A stretch of DNA of 64,000 bases from Roseibium denhamense (GTDB lineage: Bacteria; Pseudomonadota; Alphaproteobacteria; Rhizobiales; Stappiaceae): assembly GCF_009711415.1 (NCBI RefSeq), contig NZ_SMLZ01000115.1, positions 127,543 through 191,542 on the forward strand, given 5' to 3'. Under the pieces are notes generated by a model. That model made no database searches. It was given only the letters and a program-made list of their open reading frames with translations, and had not been told where the DNA came from. This document shows, piece by piece, positions 16,802 through 26,526 of this stretch. Positions within the stretch are counted from its first letter, which is position 1. Each line of letters starts with the position of its first letter. The position numbers were made by a program, and so were the translations under genes.

Positions 16802-17524
16802 ATGGCTGGACTACATCGGAGCTTGAGCTCCCTTCTGCACCATGAACGTCTGTATGCCCCGGTTTTTCTTGCCTTTTGTGCCTGTTTTGTTGACGTCATA
16901 TGCCTTATTGGACTGTTCCAGACCTTTAGCGCTTTCATCACCGGCACGCTGGTCATTTTGTTTGTCGAGGTTTTTCACCGGGCCGAACACGTTTTGCTGA
17001 AGGTGTTCGTGCTGTGTGTTTTCTTCCTGTCGACCTTCTGCATGTACCGGGTCATGACGGTGCTTTTGCGCAAGGGCCACATGCCTGTTGGATATTTGTT
17101 TGCGCTGGAGTCTTTTCTGCTGGCGGTGTTCATGGTTGTTGCAGGCTTGCTGGACCCGCGGGGGCTTGGCCCGTCCCATCCGGTGACTTTTGTTGCGATC
17201 GGGTTCGCCACAGCAGCCATGGCGGTCCAGAACATGATCATGCTGACCATGCTGAAGCGGCATGTTCCGACCACATTCATGACCGGCAATACCCTGCGGT
17301 TGGTTATCGGAATTGCAGACTATTTTGATCATCCGGAGGCCCGCGAGGAAGCCCGGCACCGGATCAGCCATCAGGTACAGGTGATTTCGGCATTCGCGGC
17401 CGGCGGATTGCTCGCCAGTTTCCTCATGGCCGTGATTGGGTTTTGGTCACTGATTGTGCCGGTCACCGTCCTGATCGTGCTGGCGCTTAGCCAGGACCGG
17501 CCTGCAACTCCTGCCACAGCCTGA
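16802..17524 (+). CDS. DUF1275 (YoaK-like) membrane protein
   Basis: 240 residues with about six hydrophobic segments. The family signatures are FVDVICLIGLFQTFSAFITGT near the N-terminus, and AAMAVQNMIMLTMLKRHVPT with TTFMTGNTLRLV in the second half; the MTGN sequence is the most conserved part of DUF1275. The function of the family is unknown; a transporter is often assumed. AAGGTGGTGA precedes the ATG. No operon partner is apparent. Confidence 0.88.
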   Translation: MAGLHRSLSSLLHHERLYAPVFLAFCACFVDVICLIGLFQTFSAFITGTLVILFVEVFHRAEHVLLKVFVLCVFFLSTFCMYRVMTVLLRKGHMPVGYLFALESFLLAVFMVVAGLLDPRGLGPSHPVTFVAIGFATAAMAVQNMIMLTMLKRHVPTTFMTGNTLRLVIGIADYFDHPEAREEARHRISHQVQVISAFAAGGLLASFLMAVIGFWSLIVPVTVLIVLALSQDRPATPATA

Positions 17525-17560
17525 AGACAGTATTATCCTTGGCCGGTCACGTCCCGTTTC

Positions 17561-17770
17561 TCAATAATGGGGCGGTTTGTCCACCTGGTGGCCCGGCAGG
17601 CTCTCCATTAGCTCTTCCACCTGATCGGTCATGCTGGCAATCAGCCGTTTCAAGCGTTCGATTTCCCGGCCCTGGTCGATCACCACGGTGTTCAGCTCAT
17701 CAATCGTGTGATTGGCATGGGACAGATCGATTTCAAGTTTTTCGAGGCGGTCGTCGAGGTTGCTGGGCAT
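17561..17770 (-). CDS. slyX: SlyX family protein
   Basis: 69 residues from MPSNLDDRLEKLEIDLSHAN, a heptad-rich coiled coil (about 3-48), to the highly conserved C-terminal tail PGHQVDKPPHY. The coil with a PPHY end is the SlyX signature. The ATG at 17770 is preferred because the longer in-frame start at 17806 adds an Arg-rich leader not expected for this family. The cellular role of SlyX is unknown. Confidence 0.88.
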   Translation of the reverse strand: MPSNLDDRLEKLEIDLSHANHTIDELNTVVIDQGREIERLKRLIASMTDQVEELMESLPGHQVDKPPHY

Positions 17771-17954
17771 CAATCTGGTCCTGAACTGAGTGCGAAACAT
17801 GCGCAAACACTAGAATTTTCAGCGGTATAGGCCGCCAGTTGCCGGAGCACAATGAACTAATCGTTATTCGCCGATGAATTGATTGGTTCAACACTCCATA
17901 TGATGGTGGACCCTCGGAACTTCCATATCCAGTTTCCTTGAAAGAGAGTTTGAC

Positions 17955-18659
17955 ATGCCATCCCTTTCCGATTTCGAAATCACCCGCAAGTGGCCCGCTC
18001 AGCATCCGGACCGTATCCAGCTCTACTCTTTCCCGACGCCGAACGGGATCAAGGTGTCTGCCATGCTTGAGGAGACGGGGCTGGCCTATGAGCCGCATCT
18101 TGTAAAATTCCGGGAAAACGAGCAGATGACGCCCGAGTTCCTGTCTCTTAATCCGAACAATAAGATCCCGGCGATCATTGATCCGGATGGACCGGGCGGG
18201 GCACCGCTGGCGCTTTGGGAATCGGGTGCGATCCTGATTTATCTCGGCGAAAAATCCGGCAAGCTCCTCAGCGCAGATCCGGCCGAAAAGCATGAAACGA
18301 TCCAGTGGCTGATGTGGCAGATGGGCGGGTTTGGTCCCATGTCCGGCCAACTCGGCTTCTTTCACAAGTTTGCCGGTAAGGAATACGAGGACCGCCGCCC
18401 CTTCGAGCGTTACCGGGATGAGGTGAAACGCTTGCTTGGCGTTCTGGACAAGCGCCTGGACGGGCGTGACTTCATCATGGGCGAGGCGTACACGGTCGCG
18501 GACATTGCGTCCTGGCCTTGGGCACGGGCCCTGACCGGCTTCTACGACGCCTCGGACGTGCTGGCCGTCAATGATTATCAGAACGTGCTGCGGTGGCTTG
18601 ACGTGTGCGCGAACAGACCGGCCAGCTTGAAAGCGGTCAGCATTCCCGATCCGTCCTAA
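17955..18659 (+). CDS. Glutathione S-transferase, Nu-class-like (YfcG/YghU group)
   Basis: 234 residues. The thioredoxin-like domain opens IQLYSFPTPNGIKVSAMLEE, where the Thr-Pro-Asn motif replaces the usual catalytic Ser or Tyr and marks the Nu class, whose members act as disulphide-bond oxidoreductases with glutathione. NKIPAIIDPDG (cis-Pro) and LWESGAILIYLGEK (glutathione-binding Glu-Ser) follow, and the helical C-terminal domain runs from about 110 with YTVADIASWPW. Cytosolic. GAAAGAGAG precedes the ATG. The stop codon falls inside the edge of repeat copy D. Confidence 0.93.
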   Translation: MPSLSDFEITRKWPAQHPDRIQLYSFPTPNGIKVSAMLEETGLAYEPHLVKFRENEQMTPEFLSLNPNNKIPAIIDPDGPGGAPLALWESGAILIYLGEKSGKLLSADPAEKHETIQWLMWQMGGFGPMSGQLGFFHKFAGKEYEDRRPFERYRDEVKRLLGVLDKRLDGRDFIMGEAYTVADIASWPWARALTGFYDASDVLAVNDYQNVLRWLDVCANRPASLKAVSIPDPS

Positions 18660-18760
18660 AGCGGGCCGCGTTTAACCAATTACATAGTGTTTCGTCTTTT
18701 GCGTTGAAATCCTCAAGGTCAGGACGCAAAAGACGGAACCGGCAAAACGCTCGATGCACG
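18658..18760. repeat. Intergenic hairpin repeat, family 2, copy D
   Basis: Diverged copy of the 15984-16088 element in the same orientation. The core CGTCTTTTGCGTTGAAATCC pairs imperfectly with CAGGACGCAAAAGACG, forming a long stem. It starts at the GST stop codon and fills most of the 187-bp gap before the next gene. Confidence 0.65.
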
Positions 18761-18846
18761 AACGGCATTTGGGCAGGGAAACCTTTGCCCCCGCCTTTGC
18801 TTCACATACTCGTGGCGCCGCGCGTCCCCTCCTTGACGGCCGATAA

Positions 18847-19887
18847 ATGTCACGGAGCAAAGCGGTGCCTGTACAAACCGATCCAACCTTGCAATTGATC
18901 AATCCCAACAATGCCGGTTTTGGAACCGTCCGGTTGCTGGATGCGGCCTATACCAGCGATTTCAGATACAATCTGGGTCTCAAACCCTTGCAGATGCCGA
19001 GTGTTTACTATGCGGAAAACAGCGGGCTGAGCGACATGTCGAGCCGGTTCAGGCCGCTGCATGAACATGGCTTCCTCTCTGTGATCGGAAATTTCAGGCT
19101 GTATTTTGCTGTTGCCGGATTGCAGATGGAGAACCCGCGCAACGCGCTGACCACCAATCTCGAACAGGTCGGTGGCGATGTCTACAAGAGCAAATACTAT
19201 GTGTTCGTGAAGCTCGGCATCAACTACACCGATTTTCAGGCCGCGCTGACCTCAATGCGCAACCAGGCAGCCAATATGTCCACGGCGCAGCTGATCGCCG
19301 CCAATGCCGGAAAGAACGTCACCGGTCCCACGGGTATCGTCTATATCAATGCCGGGGCCCTGCAGGGAACCTTTTGGGCGCACAAGAATTCAGGGTGGGA
19401 GTTCTCGATCTTCTCATCCGATGTCAACAAGCTGTACAGACCGATGTCCCTGATGGATTTCCCGATTGCGCCCGGTGATGCAGCCACGGCGAGGTTATCG
19501 AGCGGCCGTTACGGCGAAAGCTTGCAGCTGATTCCAACTTCACGGCGGCAAGTGCATCACGGGCACTCGATTATCGACCCTGCAAACCTTGCCGCTTACT
19601 ATGCCGCGCAGGCCTATCCGGACGGAGCAGGGGGCGGGGCGACAATTGCCGGGGCGACGGTTTGGAACAACTTCCAGCGGCTGGGGAATTACCGCCAATA
19701 TATTGCGTTGGCGTCCAACAACGCTCTCAGCGCGCAGCGCACGGAAATTGTTCCCGGAAATGAGTATTATGAGCGGGACATGTTCAAACGTTCCTATCCC
19801 TACCGCCAGCGCCTGACGTCCGATGCTGCAACCGCCCTGCAGACGTCCGCAGTCGCCAATATGGTGTCCGGTTTTGTGAACGTTTAA
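18847..19887 (+). CDS. Hypothetical protein, 346 residues, no recognised family
   Basis: No signal peptide, no membrane helix and no motif I recognise. Composition is rich in Asn, Ala, Tyr and Ser, with stretches such as RRQVHHGHSIIDPANLAAYY (His cluster near 238-241) and GGGATIAGATVWNNFQ. TGIVYINAGALQGTFWAHKN in the middle reads like a beta-rich core. The ATG at 18847 has no good ribosome site, whereas GTG at 18865 has GGAG 7 nt upstream and may be the true start. Flanking elements are repeat copy D before and repeat family 3 after, so it is isolated. Codon use is ordinary for the window. Confidence 0.6.
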   Translation: MSRSKAVPVQTDPTLQLINPNNAGFGTVRLLDAAYTSDFRYNLGLKPLQMPSVYYAENSGLSDMSSRFRPLHEHGFLSVIGNFRLYFAVAGLQMENPRNALTTNLEQVGGDVYKSKYYVFVKLGINYTDFQAALTSMRNQAANMSTAQLIAANAGKNVTGPTGIVYINAGALQGTFWAHKNSGWEFSIFSSDVNKLYRPMSLMDFPIAPGDAATARLSSGRYGESLQLIPTSRRQVHHGHSIIDPANLAAYYAAQAYPDGAGGGATIAGATVWNNFQRLGNYRQYIALASNNALSAQRTEIVPGNEYYERDMFKRSYPYRQRLTSDAATALQTSAVANMVSGFVNV

Positions 19888-19924
19888 GCCCGGTGAGGGC
19901 GAGAGCATCGGCCGTTTTTTGAAA

Positions 19925-19969
19925 CGCCCAAAGGTGCTTGGCCTCTATGCATTCGATCAGCTTTGGGCG
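19925..19969. repeat. Family 3 hairpin CGCCCAAAG...CTTTGGGCG, copy 1
   Basis: CGCCCAAAG (19925-19933) pairs with CTTTGGGCG (19961-19969), and the right arm is preceded by ATTCGATCAG. The same right half, ATTCGATCAGCTTTGGGCGG, recurs at 24865-24884, and GATCAGCTTTGGGCG at 48787. It lies between two convergent genes, 38 bp after the 346-residue protein. It lacks a T tract, so it is not a classic terminator. Confidence 0.65.
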
Positions 19970-20008
19970 GTGTAAAACAGGTTCGATTGACCGCACGCTG
20001 ATCTGGCG

Positions 20009-20911
20009 TCAGCTCTGCCCGCCCTGTGGCCTTTGTTCAGGGAATGCGGACGTGTCGCTATCCCCGCTGGTGTCTTCACTGTCCTCCGGATTGTCCGCCG
20101 GAGCCTGATCGGGCGCATCGGCGTCGGCATCCGCGCTCGCATCTGCCTCCTCTTGTTCCAGATCCGGTAGATCCTGTCCGCCTTGACCCGAAATTGCCGC
20201 CTCCAAGGCGTCCGTATCCAGCATGGAGGCGAGTTCCGCCTGGGCAGCCTGCGCTTCCTTGATTTCCTTATCGAGCTTTGCAATCGCCTGGTTCAAGACG
20301 TCTTCACCAACATATTCGGCCAGCGTCATGCCGATCAGCATGGAACTGATGCTTGGCGATGGCAGCTTGGCATTCAGGATCGTCGCAATACGCGCGTTGA
20401 GAACCTTTTCTTCATCGGCGGAAAAGTTCTGCATGGCGCCAACGCAATATTCGGCAAGCGATTCTGCTGCAAAGGCGACCGGGATCGGGCGCATCAGGTC
20501 CGGTATGCTCTTGGTCCGGTGCAAGGCCCGTTGCCGGTCGATTGCCCGGTCGGTCGCGCTCAGGAAGGTGTCGATCACGAAGGACGGACCCACCCCGATT
20601 TCAGTGCCCGAGACTTTCGTGCGCGCGATGGACGATCTGAAGAATGCCGCGCCGCCCAGGCCGGCAATCAGAACATTATAGATGGCGATTTGGGCGGCGT
20701 CCGGCCCGGATCCGTTGGTGCCGGCCGTGACGACAGGAAAGACCTGAAGCAGATAAAGCGCGGCCACTCCGATAAGGGCATTGAAAAAAATATAGAGGTA
20801 GCTGGCGGGCATCTTCAGGAGCGCTTGCGGCTCATCCCGGTAGCGCGATGTGAGTTCCGCGCTGCCCAGCAACATTCCAAGTAATGCGACGATCAGATAC
20901 TGCCAGAACAT
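20009..20911 (-). CDS. Hypothetical membrane protein with acidic tail
   Basis: 300 residues. Three hydrophobic segments lie in the first 95 residues (about 3-17, 38-60 and 73-92), followed by a soluble part with a predicted coiled coil (DQAIAKLDKEIKEAQAAQAEL, about 216-235, where the first D is approximate) and a C-terminal tail of about 60 residues dominated by Asp, Glu, Ala, Pro and Ser. No family recognised. It is 30 bp downstream of a small gene on the same strand (20942-21211), probably one operon. Orientation of the tail in the cytoplasm would suit protein contacts; that is inference. Confidence 0.6.
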   Translation of the reverse strand: MFWQYLIVALLGMLLGSAELTSRYRDEPQALLKMPASYLYIFFNALIGVAALYLLQVFPVVTAGTNGSGPDAAQIAIYNVLIAGLGGAAFFRSSIARTKVSGTEIGVGPSFVIDTFLSATDRAIDRQRALHRTKSIPDLMRPIPVAFAAESLAEYCVGAMQNFSADEEKVLNARIATILNAKLPSPSISSMLIGMTLAEYVGEDVLNQAIAKLDKEIKEAQAAQAELASMLDTDALEAAISGQGGQDLPDLEQEEADASADADADAPDQAPADNPEDSEDTSGDSDTSAFPEQRPQGGQS

Positions 20912-20941
20912 GCGTGGCCCCCGCGAACGAAGGGCCCGATG

Positions 20942-21211
20942 TTAGCTGTTTTCAGCCACCTTCCGGCCCAAAGACGTCAACGTCAAACCGGTCTTGTCGA
21001 CACGCACAAGCCCGTCGAGTGCGGCGTCGCGAACCGTTTGTGCGAGACCTTTAGATGAAATTTTGCCCGGCATGCTGTTTTGCAGTCCATTGAGCTGGAG
21101 GCTGCCTTTGTTCTGTACAAGCGTGTTGATCAACAGCGATCTTGCCAGATCCGGGCGGATTGTCTTCTCATCCAGCTCAGGAATCGGCGTCCAGGATTTC
21201 GTCTTCATCAT
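20942..21211 (-). CDS. Hypothetical small protein, winged-helix-like
   Basis: 89 residues from the ATG at 21211 (AAGGAAG lies 7 nt upstream; an in-frame start at 21232 is possible). The C-terminal half, SSKGLAQTVRDAALDGLVRV then DKTGLTLTSLGRKVAEN, has the look of a winged helix: helix, helix ending in a DGLV turn, then a short beta wing. It is rich in Lys and Arg. It precedes the membrane protein at 20009-20911 by 30 bp. No family recognised, and DNA binding is only suggested by shape. Confidence 0.5.
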   Translation of the reverse strand: MMKTKSWTPIPELDEKTIRPDLARSLLINTLVQNKGSLQLNGLQNSMPGKISSKGLAQTVRDAALDGLVRVDKTGLTLTSLGRKVAENS

Positions 21212-21440
21212 CCAGTCACTTCCTTCGCACAAGCGCCAAGGTAATCCATGATCGAGTGTATTTCAACAGTCTTACACCCTGTGGGCGTGGTCCGGTGCGG
21301 ACCGCGCTGTCTAAAGTTTCTATAGCATGATTTGGGTAAAGATTGGATTTTTTGCAATCCCCTTGGCATCTCTGGCGGCCTCCGTCTGAAAAAGTTCCCG
21401 GCAAACACAAAAAGGGCGGCCCGAGAGCCGGCCTGAGCTT

Positions 21441-21618
21441 GATGACAAAGCTCCAAACAACGACGGTCATCCCGGCCAAGCGCAGCGCGAGCCGGGATCG
21501 GAGAGCTACCAAACAATGAATGCTGTCAGCATTATTCCAATCCTCCGAGGTCCACCGATCCCGGATCGCAGCGATGCTGCGTCCGGGATGACGAATTGAG
21601 AGTTTGTGGGCAGTCTGA
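21441..21618. repeat. Dispersed intergenic repeat, family 1, copy B (inverted relative to copy A)
   Basis: The reverse complement of 4321-4501 over about 178 bp, with both hairpins, the spacer and the flanks kept and scattered substitutions. It sits in the gene-free stretch 21212-21793. Just before it, at about 21402-21430, is AAAAAGGGCGGCCCGAGAGC, identical to the left part of the groEL terminator at 21736-21764, so part of that terminator is duplicated. Nothing else is supported in this stretch. Confidence 0.85.
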
Positions 21619-21738
21619 GGGCGGCCAGCAGACCGCCCTCTTCATTAAGGTCATGAGCTTGGGCTTCTTAAGAGTACCTGACGTCCCCTTTGCCGCGCCG
21701 CGGCACAAATCCACAATGATGGGCGGCGACAAACGCAA

Positions 21739-21764
21739 AAAGGGCGGCCCGAGAGCCGCCCTTT
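21739..21764 (-). terminator. Terminator of groESL
   Basis: A perfect 10-bp stem (AAAGGGCGGC / GCCGCCCTTT) with a 6-nt loop. On the minus strand it continues TTTTTGCG. It lies 30 bp after the groEL stop codon. Confidence 0.85.
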
Positions 21765-21793
21765 CAAATTCTCACAGCGGATGCTGCGGCTGA

Positions 21794-23446
<1,653 letters not shown>

Positions 23447-23494
23447 TCACTTATTCTGGAATTTTCGATTGATATCAAAAAGCGGTTCGCTGGA

Positions 23495-23782
23495 TTAAGC
23501 GATCACGCCCATGATGTCGGATTCCTTCATGATCAGGAGGTCTTCACCGTCGATTTTGACTTCGGTGCCGGACCACTTGCCGAACAGAACGCGATCGCCA
23601 GCTTTGACGTCGAGCGCAACAACGTTACCGCTGTCGTCGCGTGCGCCGTTACCAACTGCAACGATTTCGCCTTCTTGCGGCTTTTCCTTAGCGGTGTCCG
23701 GGATGATGATGCCACCAGCGGTCTTCTCTTCGGAGTCGACGCGGCGTACTACGACACGGTCGTGAAGTGGACGAAATGCCAT
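23495..23782 (-). CDS. groES: Co-chaperonin GroES
   Basis: 95 residues from [20 protein letters not shown]. The mobile loop [21 protein letters not shown] (about 18-38), which docks onto GroEL, and the end [14 protein letters not shown] are typical. The ATG at 23782 is chosen over an in-frame upstream ATG at 23881 because GroES begins at this position in other species and GAGAGGAAACAG precedes it. First gene of groESL. Confidence 0.98.
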   Translation of the reverse strand: MAFRPLHDRVVVRRVDSEEKTAGGIIIPDTAKEKPQEGEIVAVGNGARDDSGNVVALDVKAGDRVLFGKWSGTEVKIDGEDLLIMKESDIMGVIA

Positions 23783-23884
23783 AAGACTGTTTCCTCTCAT
23801 GAGCGCGCCCCACGCAATAGGCAGCGCGCGAGACATGATTTTCAGGTTGATTTCCACGGAAGGCATTGCACCTCCCGCCACTAG

Positions 23885-23911
23885 TTAGCACTCCTCAAAG
23901 GCGAGTGCTAA
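23885..23911. promoter_or_regulatory. CIRCE operator (HrcA binding site)
   Basis: TTAGCACTC, nine bases, then GAGTGCTAA: an exact match to the CIRCE consensus inverted repeat. It lies about 103 bp before the groES start and just downstream of a promoter, so HrcA bound here would repress groESL until heat shock. Confidence 0.97.
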
Positions 23912-23922
23912 CAGCGCCCCAC

Positions 23923-23951
23923 GATTTATGTATCATGGCCCTTGTTGTCAA
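23923..23951 (-). promoter_or_regulatory. Probable groESL promoter
   Basis: On the minus strand TTGACA (23946-23951) and TAAATC (23923-23928) are separated by 17 bp, and the CIRCE element starts about 12 bp after the -10 box, where transcription would begin. A housekeeping-sigma promoter repressed by HrcA fits; sigma-32 use cannot be excluded. Confidence 0.6.
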
Positions 23952-24069
23952 TGGTGTAGGGGAGGGATCGGCACCGAAAAATTGCTCTGTCTGAGCGTTG
24001 CGCACCGGAGAGCCTGCCGCAACGGGAATAGGGCCGCGTTCGCAAGATACGCGGCCGGGCCGTCGAGGC

Positions 24070-24645
24070 TTAGTTGGTGCCTGTCACGGTGAACGGCAAG
24101 GTGAAGGATGCCGATTGTTGTCCTACCGTGTCGGTGAACATGGTCTCAAGCTGGTATTCCCCGCCGGGAAGGCCGCTGAACTCGAAGCTGAGGCCGGCAG
24201 AGAGCTGAAGCTGGAGAGATCGGCCGGAACCCGAAAACTCGGCAAAATTCTGTTGTTCGGCAAGCACCTGACCAGACCCGTTCAACAGCTTGTAGCTGGC
24301 CGTCAGCTGATAGGACTGACCGGTTCCGGTCTGTGCGAACGCGTAGCCCACTGGCTCAGCATAAACATACAGCGGGTCACCGGCGGCAAAGTCTGCATCC
24401 GCGCGCGGCGAGTACTGACCAAAACCATTGCTTTTTGTTTCGGTCAGAAGGGCCTTGGCAAAAGCAAGTCCGGAAGACTCCCAGGCCTCCACATAAGCTG
24501 ACCGTGCGCTCGAAAAAGCTGCTGCGGGCTCGGCAACTGAAGCTGTTTGTGCCTGAGCCGCCGCCGTACCGGCCGCGATGAAAGTTGAGATCAGGACGGA
24601 ATTAAGCATCCGCCCGTAAGAAAATTTGCCAGTCCGGTTGGTCAT
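24070..24645 (-). CDS. Hypothetical secreted protein
   Basis: 191 residues. A long leader ends in a hydrophobic signal region and AxA site (NSVLISTFIAAGTAAAQAQT). The mature protein is rich in Ser, Gly, Gln, Phe and Tyr and alternates in a way that suggests beta strands, for example SYQLTASYKLLNGSGQ and SFEFSGLPGGEYQLETMF, much like an immunoglobulin-type or fibronectin-like sandwich. LYVYAEPVGYAF recalls secreted lipid- or polymer-binding domains. No family recognised. It is monocistronic, between groES and repeat family 3 copy 2. Confidence 0.6.
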   Translation of the reverse strand: MTNRTGKFSYGRMLNSVLISTFIAAGTAAAQAQTASVAEPAAAFSSARSAYVEAWESSGLAFAKALLTETKSNGFGQYSPRADADFAAGDPLYVYAEPVGYAFAQTGTGQSYQLTASYKLLNGSGQVLAEQQNFAEFSGSGRSLQLQLSAGLSFEFSGLPGGEYQLETMFTDTVGQQSASFTLPFTVTGTN

Positions 24646-24838
24646 TTATCCCCACACGCCCGATCATCTTGTCTTTTTTAAGCGTTTGCGCCGATATAGA
24701 CCGGCTTGTTTGATTTCACAAGAAAATGTGTGCGATGCAGTAAACATAACGTCCGGATGCAACGGGCGGGAGCCGCAAAATGCGCCCGGCGCTGACGGCC
24801 TCCAACAAGGGCCCCAGACTTGGACGCTTCTGCCAAGA

Positions 24839-24883
24839 CGCCCAAAGATCCTCGATAACTTTATATTCGATCAGCTTTGGGCG
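24839..24883. repeat. Family 3 hairpin CGCCCAAAG...CTTTGGGCG, copy 2
   Basis: CGCCCAAAG (24839-24847) pairs with CTTTGGGCG (24875-24883); ATTCGATCAG precedes the right arm exactly as in copy 1 at 19925. It starts 20 bp past the stop of the sigma-54 regulator gene (minus strand). Arms and right-loop half are identical between copies, the left loop half is not. Confidence 0.65.
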
Positions 24884-24903
24884 GTCAGTCGGGTACGGAT
24901 ACT

Positions 24904-26391
24904 CTAGAGGCTGCGGGCGGTCCAGGATTGGCGTTTCCGGTAGATGGTGGACGGACTGATCTCAAGCGCGGCCGCTGCCATGGCAATATTGCCGTCAAAG
25001 GCGTCTAGCGCATCCTCGATGATCCGGCGCTCCTGGGCCCAAAGGGGCTCGATGGACCCGAAAGGCCGGCTGGGGGCAACATTTGCGCGCAGACGTTCAC
25101 GCGACAGGTCGATGACCGCGGGTGAGCGGGCCGACTGGTCGCGGATGATCATCGGCAGCATGTCGAACGTCACCGCCGCGCCGTCATTCATGACGACAAT
25201 CTGGCGGATCGTGTTTTCCAGCTGACGAACATTGCCGGGCCAGGCATAGGTCATGATGACAGCTTCCGCGTCCGCATCGAATCCATGGAAGTTCCGCCGT
25301 TCTTCGGCGGTGAAGCGGGTCAGAAACTTCTGTGCCAACGGAAGAATGTCCTCCCGGCGCTCACGCAATGGCGGCAAATGGATCGGGAGCACATGAAGCC
25401 GGTAGTAAAGATCTTCCCGGAACCGGCCGGCGGTAATGTCTGCCAGCGGGTCGCGGTTGGTCGCGCAGATGATGCGCGCATCCACTTTCCTCGACTGGGT
25501 GTCACCAAGCCGCTGGAACGTGCCCGTCTGCAGGAATCTCAGCAATTTGGACTGGAGCATCAGGTCCATTTCGCCGATCTCGTCCAAGAACAAGGTTCCG
25601 CCATCCGCCTGTTCGGCAGCACCGGCACGGTTGTCCGCAGCGCCTGTAAAGGCCCCGCGCACATATCCGAATATCTCGCTTTCGATCAGGTCACGCGGTA
25701 TTGCGGCACAGTTCAGCGTCACGAACCGGTTCGGCTGCCGGGCTGACAGGTCATGGATCGCATTCGCGCAAAGTTCCTTGCCCGTTCCAGATTCGCCCGT
25801 AATGAAGACGGGTGCCTGGCTGGGCGCCATGCGCATGATCTGGTCGTGAATGTCCCGCATCTGCCGGGAACTGCCGATCATCCGCTCAAGGCCAAGCGCT
25901 GTTGACGGCTCAGACGCAGCATCGATCACCGTGACAACCGGTTGGGGAACCGGCGGCCGGACAGGCTCCGGGGCTGGTTCCGCAACCGGCTGGGACGGTT
26001 TGCGCTGATCAAGCTGAAACGAAATCTTGGCGGCAAGGGCATCGAGCGAGAACGGTTTGGTCAGGAAATCGTGAGCGCCGGCGCGCATCGCATTGACCGC
26101 CCTGGAGACGGACCCCATCGCCGACACGGCAATGATGACCGCCTTCGGGCACCGCACCGCATACGCTTCCAGACCATCTTCGCCGCCAATCGTTTCCAGG
26201 TCGATGATCAGGATATGGGTTGATTTGTCGGCCAGATCCTGAAGGCAGGAAGCGGGATCGGTGTAGAGAATTGGATCGCTGCAAGCGGAGGACACTTTTG
26301 CGCAAACGGCTGAGGTTCGCGCGGCTTCAGACGCCGAGGCGTCAAGTACTCTTACTATCACGGGCAAGGCTTGGCCCTCATTCGTCCCCAT
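24904..26391 (-). CDS. Sigma-54-dependent response regulator (NtrC/LuxO-like)
   Basis: Domains in order: a receiver (about 12-130) with phosphoacceptor Asp in HILIIDLETIG and Lys in LTKPFS, but the usual acidic pair at the N-terminus replaced by DASASEA; a Pro-rich linker; an AAA+ domain (about 170-400) with Walker A GESGTGKE, sigma-54 contact GAFTGA, Walker B GGTLFLDEIGEM and arginine finger in FREDLYYRLHVLP; and a Fis-type helix-turn-helix at the end (AMAAAALEISPSTIYRKRQ). It activates transcription with sigma-54 RNA polymerase. No sensor kinase is adjacent, and the altered acidic pocket suggests weak or atypical phosphorylation. Target genes unknown. Confidence 0.92.
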   Translation of the reverse strand: MGTNEGQALPVIVRVLDASASEAARTSAVCAKVSSACSDPILYTDPASCLQDLADKSTHILIIDLETIGGEDGLEAYAVRCPKAVIIAVSAMGSVSRAVNAMRAGAHDFLTKPFSLDALAAKISFQLDQRKPSQPVAEPAPEPVRPPVPQPVVTVIDAASEPSTALGLERMIGSSRQMRDIHDQIMRMAPSQAPVFITGESGTGKELCANAIHDLSARQPNRFVTLNCAAIPRDLIESEIFGYVRGAFTGAADNRAGAAEQADGGTLFLDEIGEMDLMLQSKLLRFLQTGTFQRLGDTQSRKVDARIICATNRDPLADITAGRFREDLYYRLHVLPIHLPPLRERREDILPLAQKFLTRFTAEERRNFHGFDADAEAVIMTYAWPGNVRQLENTIRQIVVMNDGAAVTFDMLPMIIRDQSARSPAVIDLSRERLRANVAPSRPFGSIEPLWAQERRIIEDALDAFDGNIAMAAAALEISPSTIYRKRQSWTARSL

Positions 26392-26526
26392 TGCAGGGCA
26401 ACTCCCATCGTTTCGGTCTGGGTCACTCGGAAATCAAAAGATTCGTCAACCCGATAATTCTCCGAACACGGTAAACAAAGAGTTGTCACAGACTGCAATT
26501 TGCATTTTTTGCAAGGATAATCCCGC

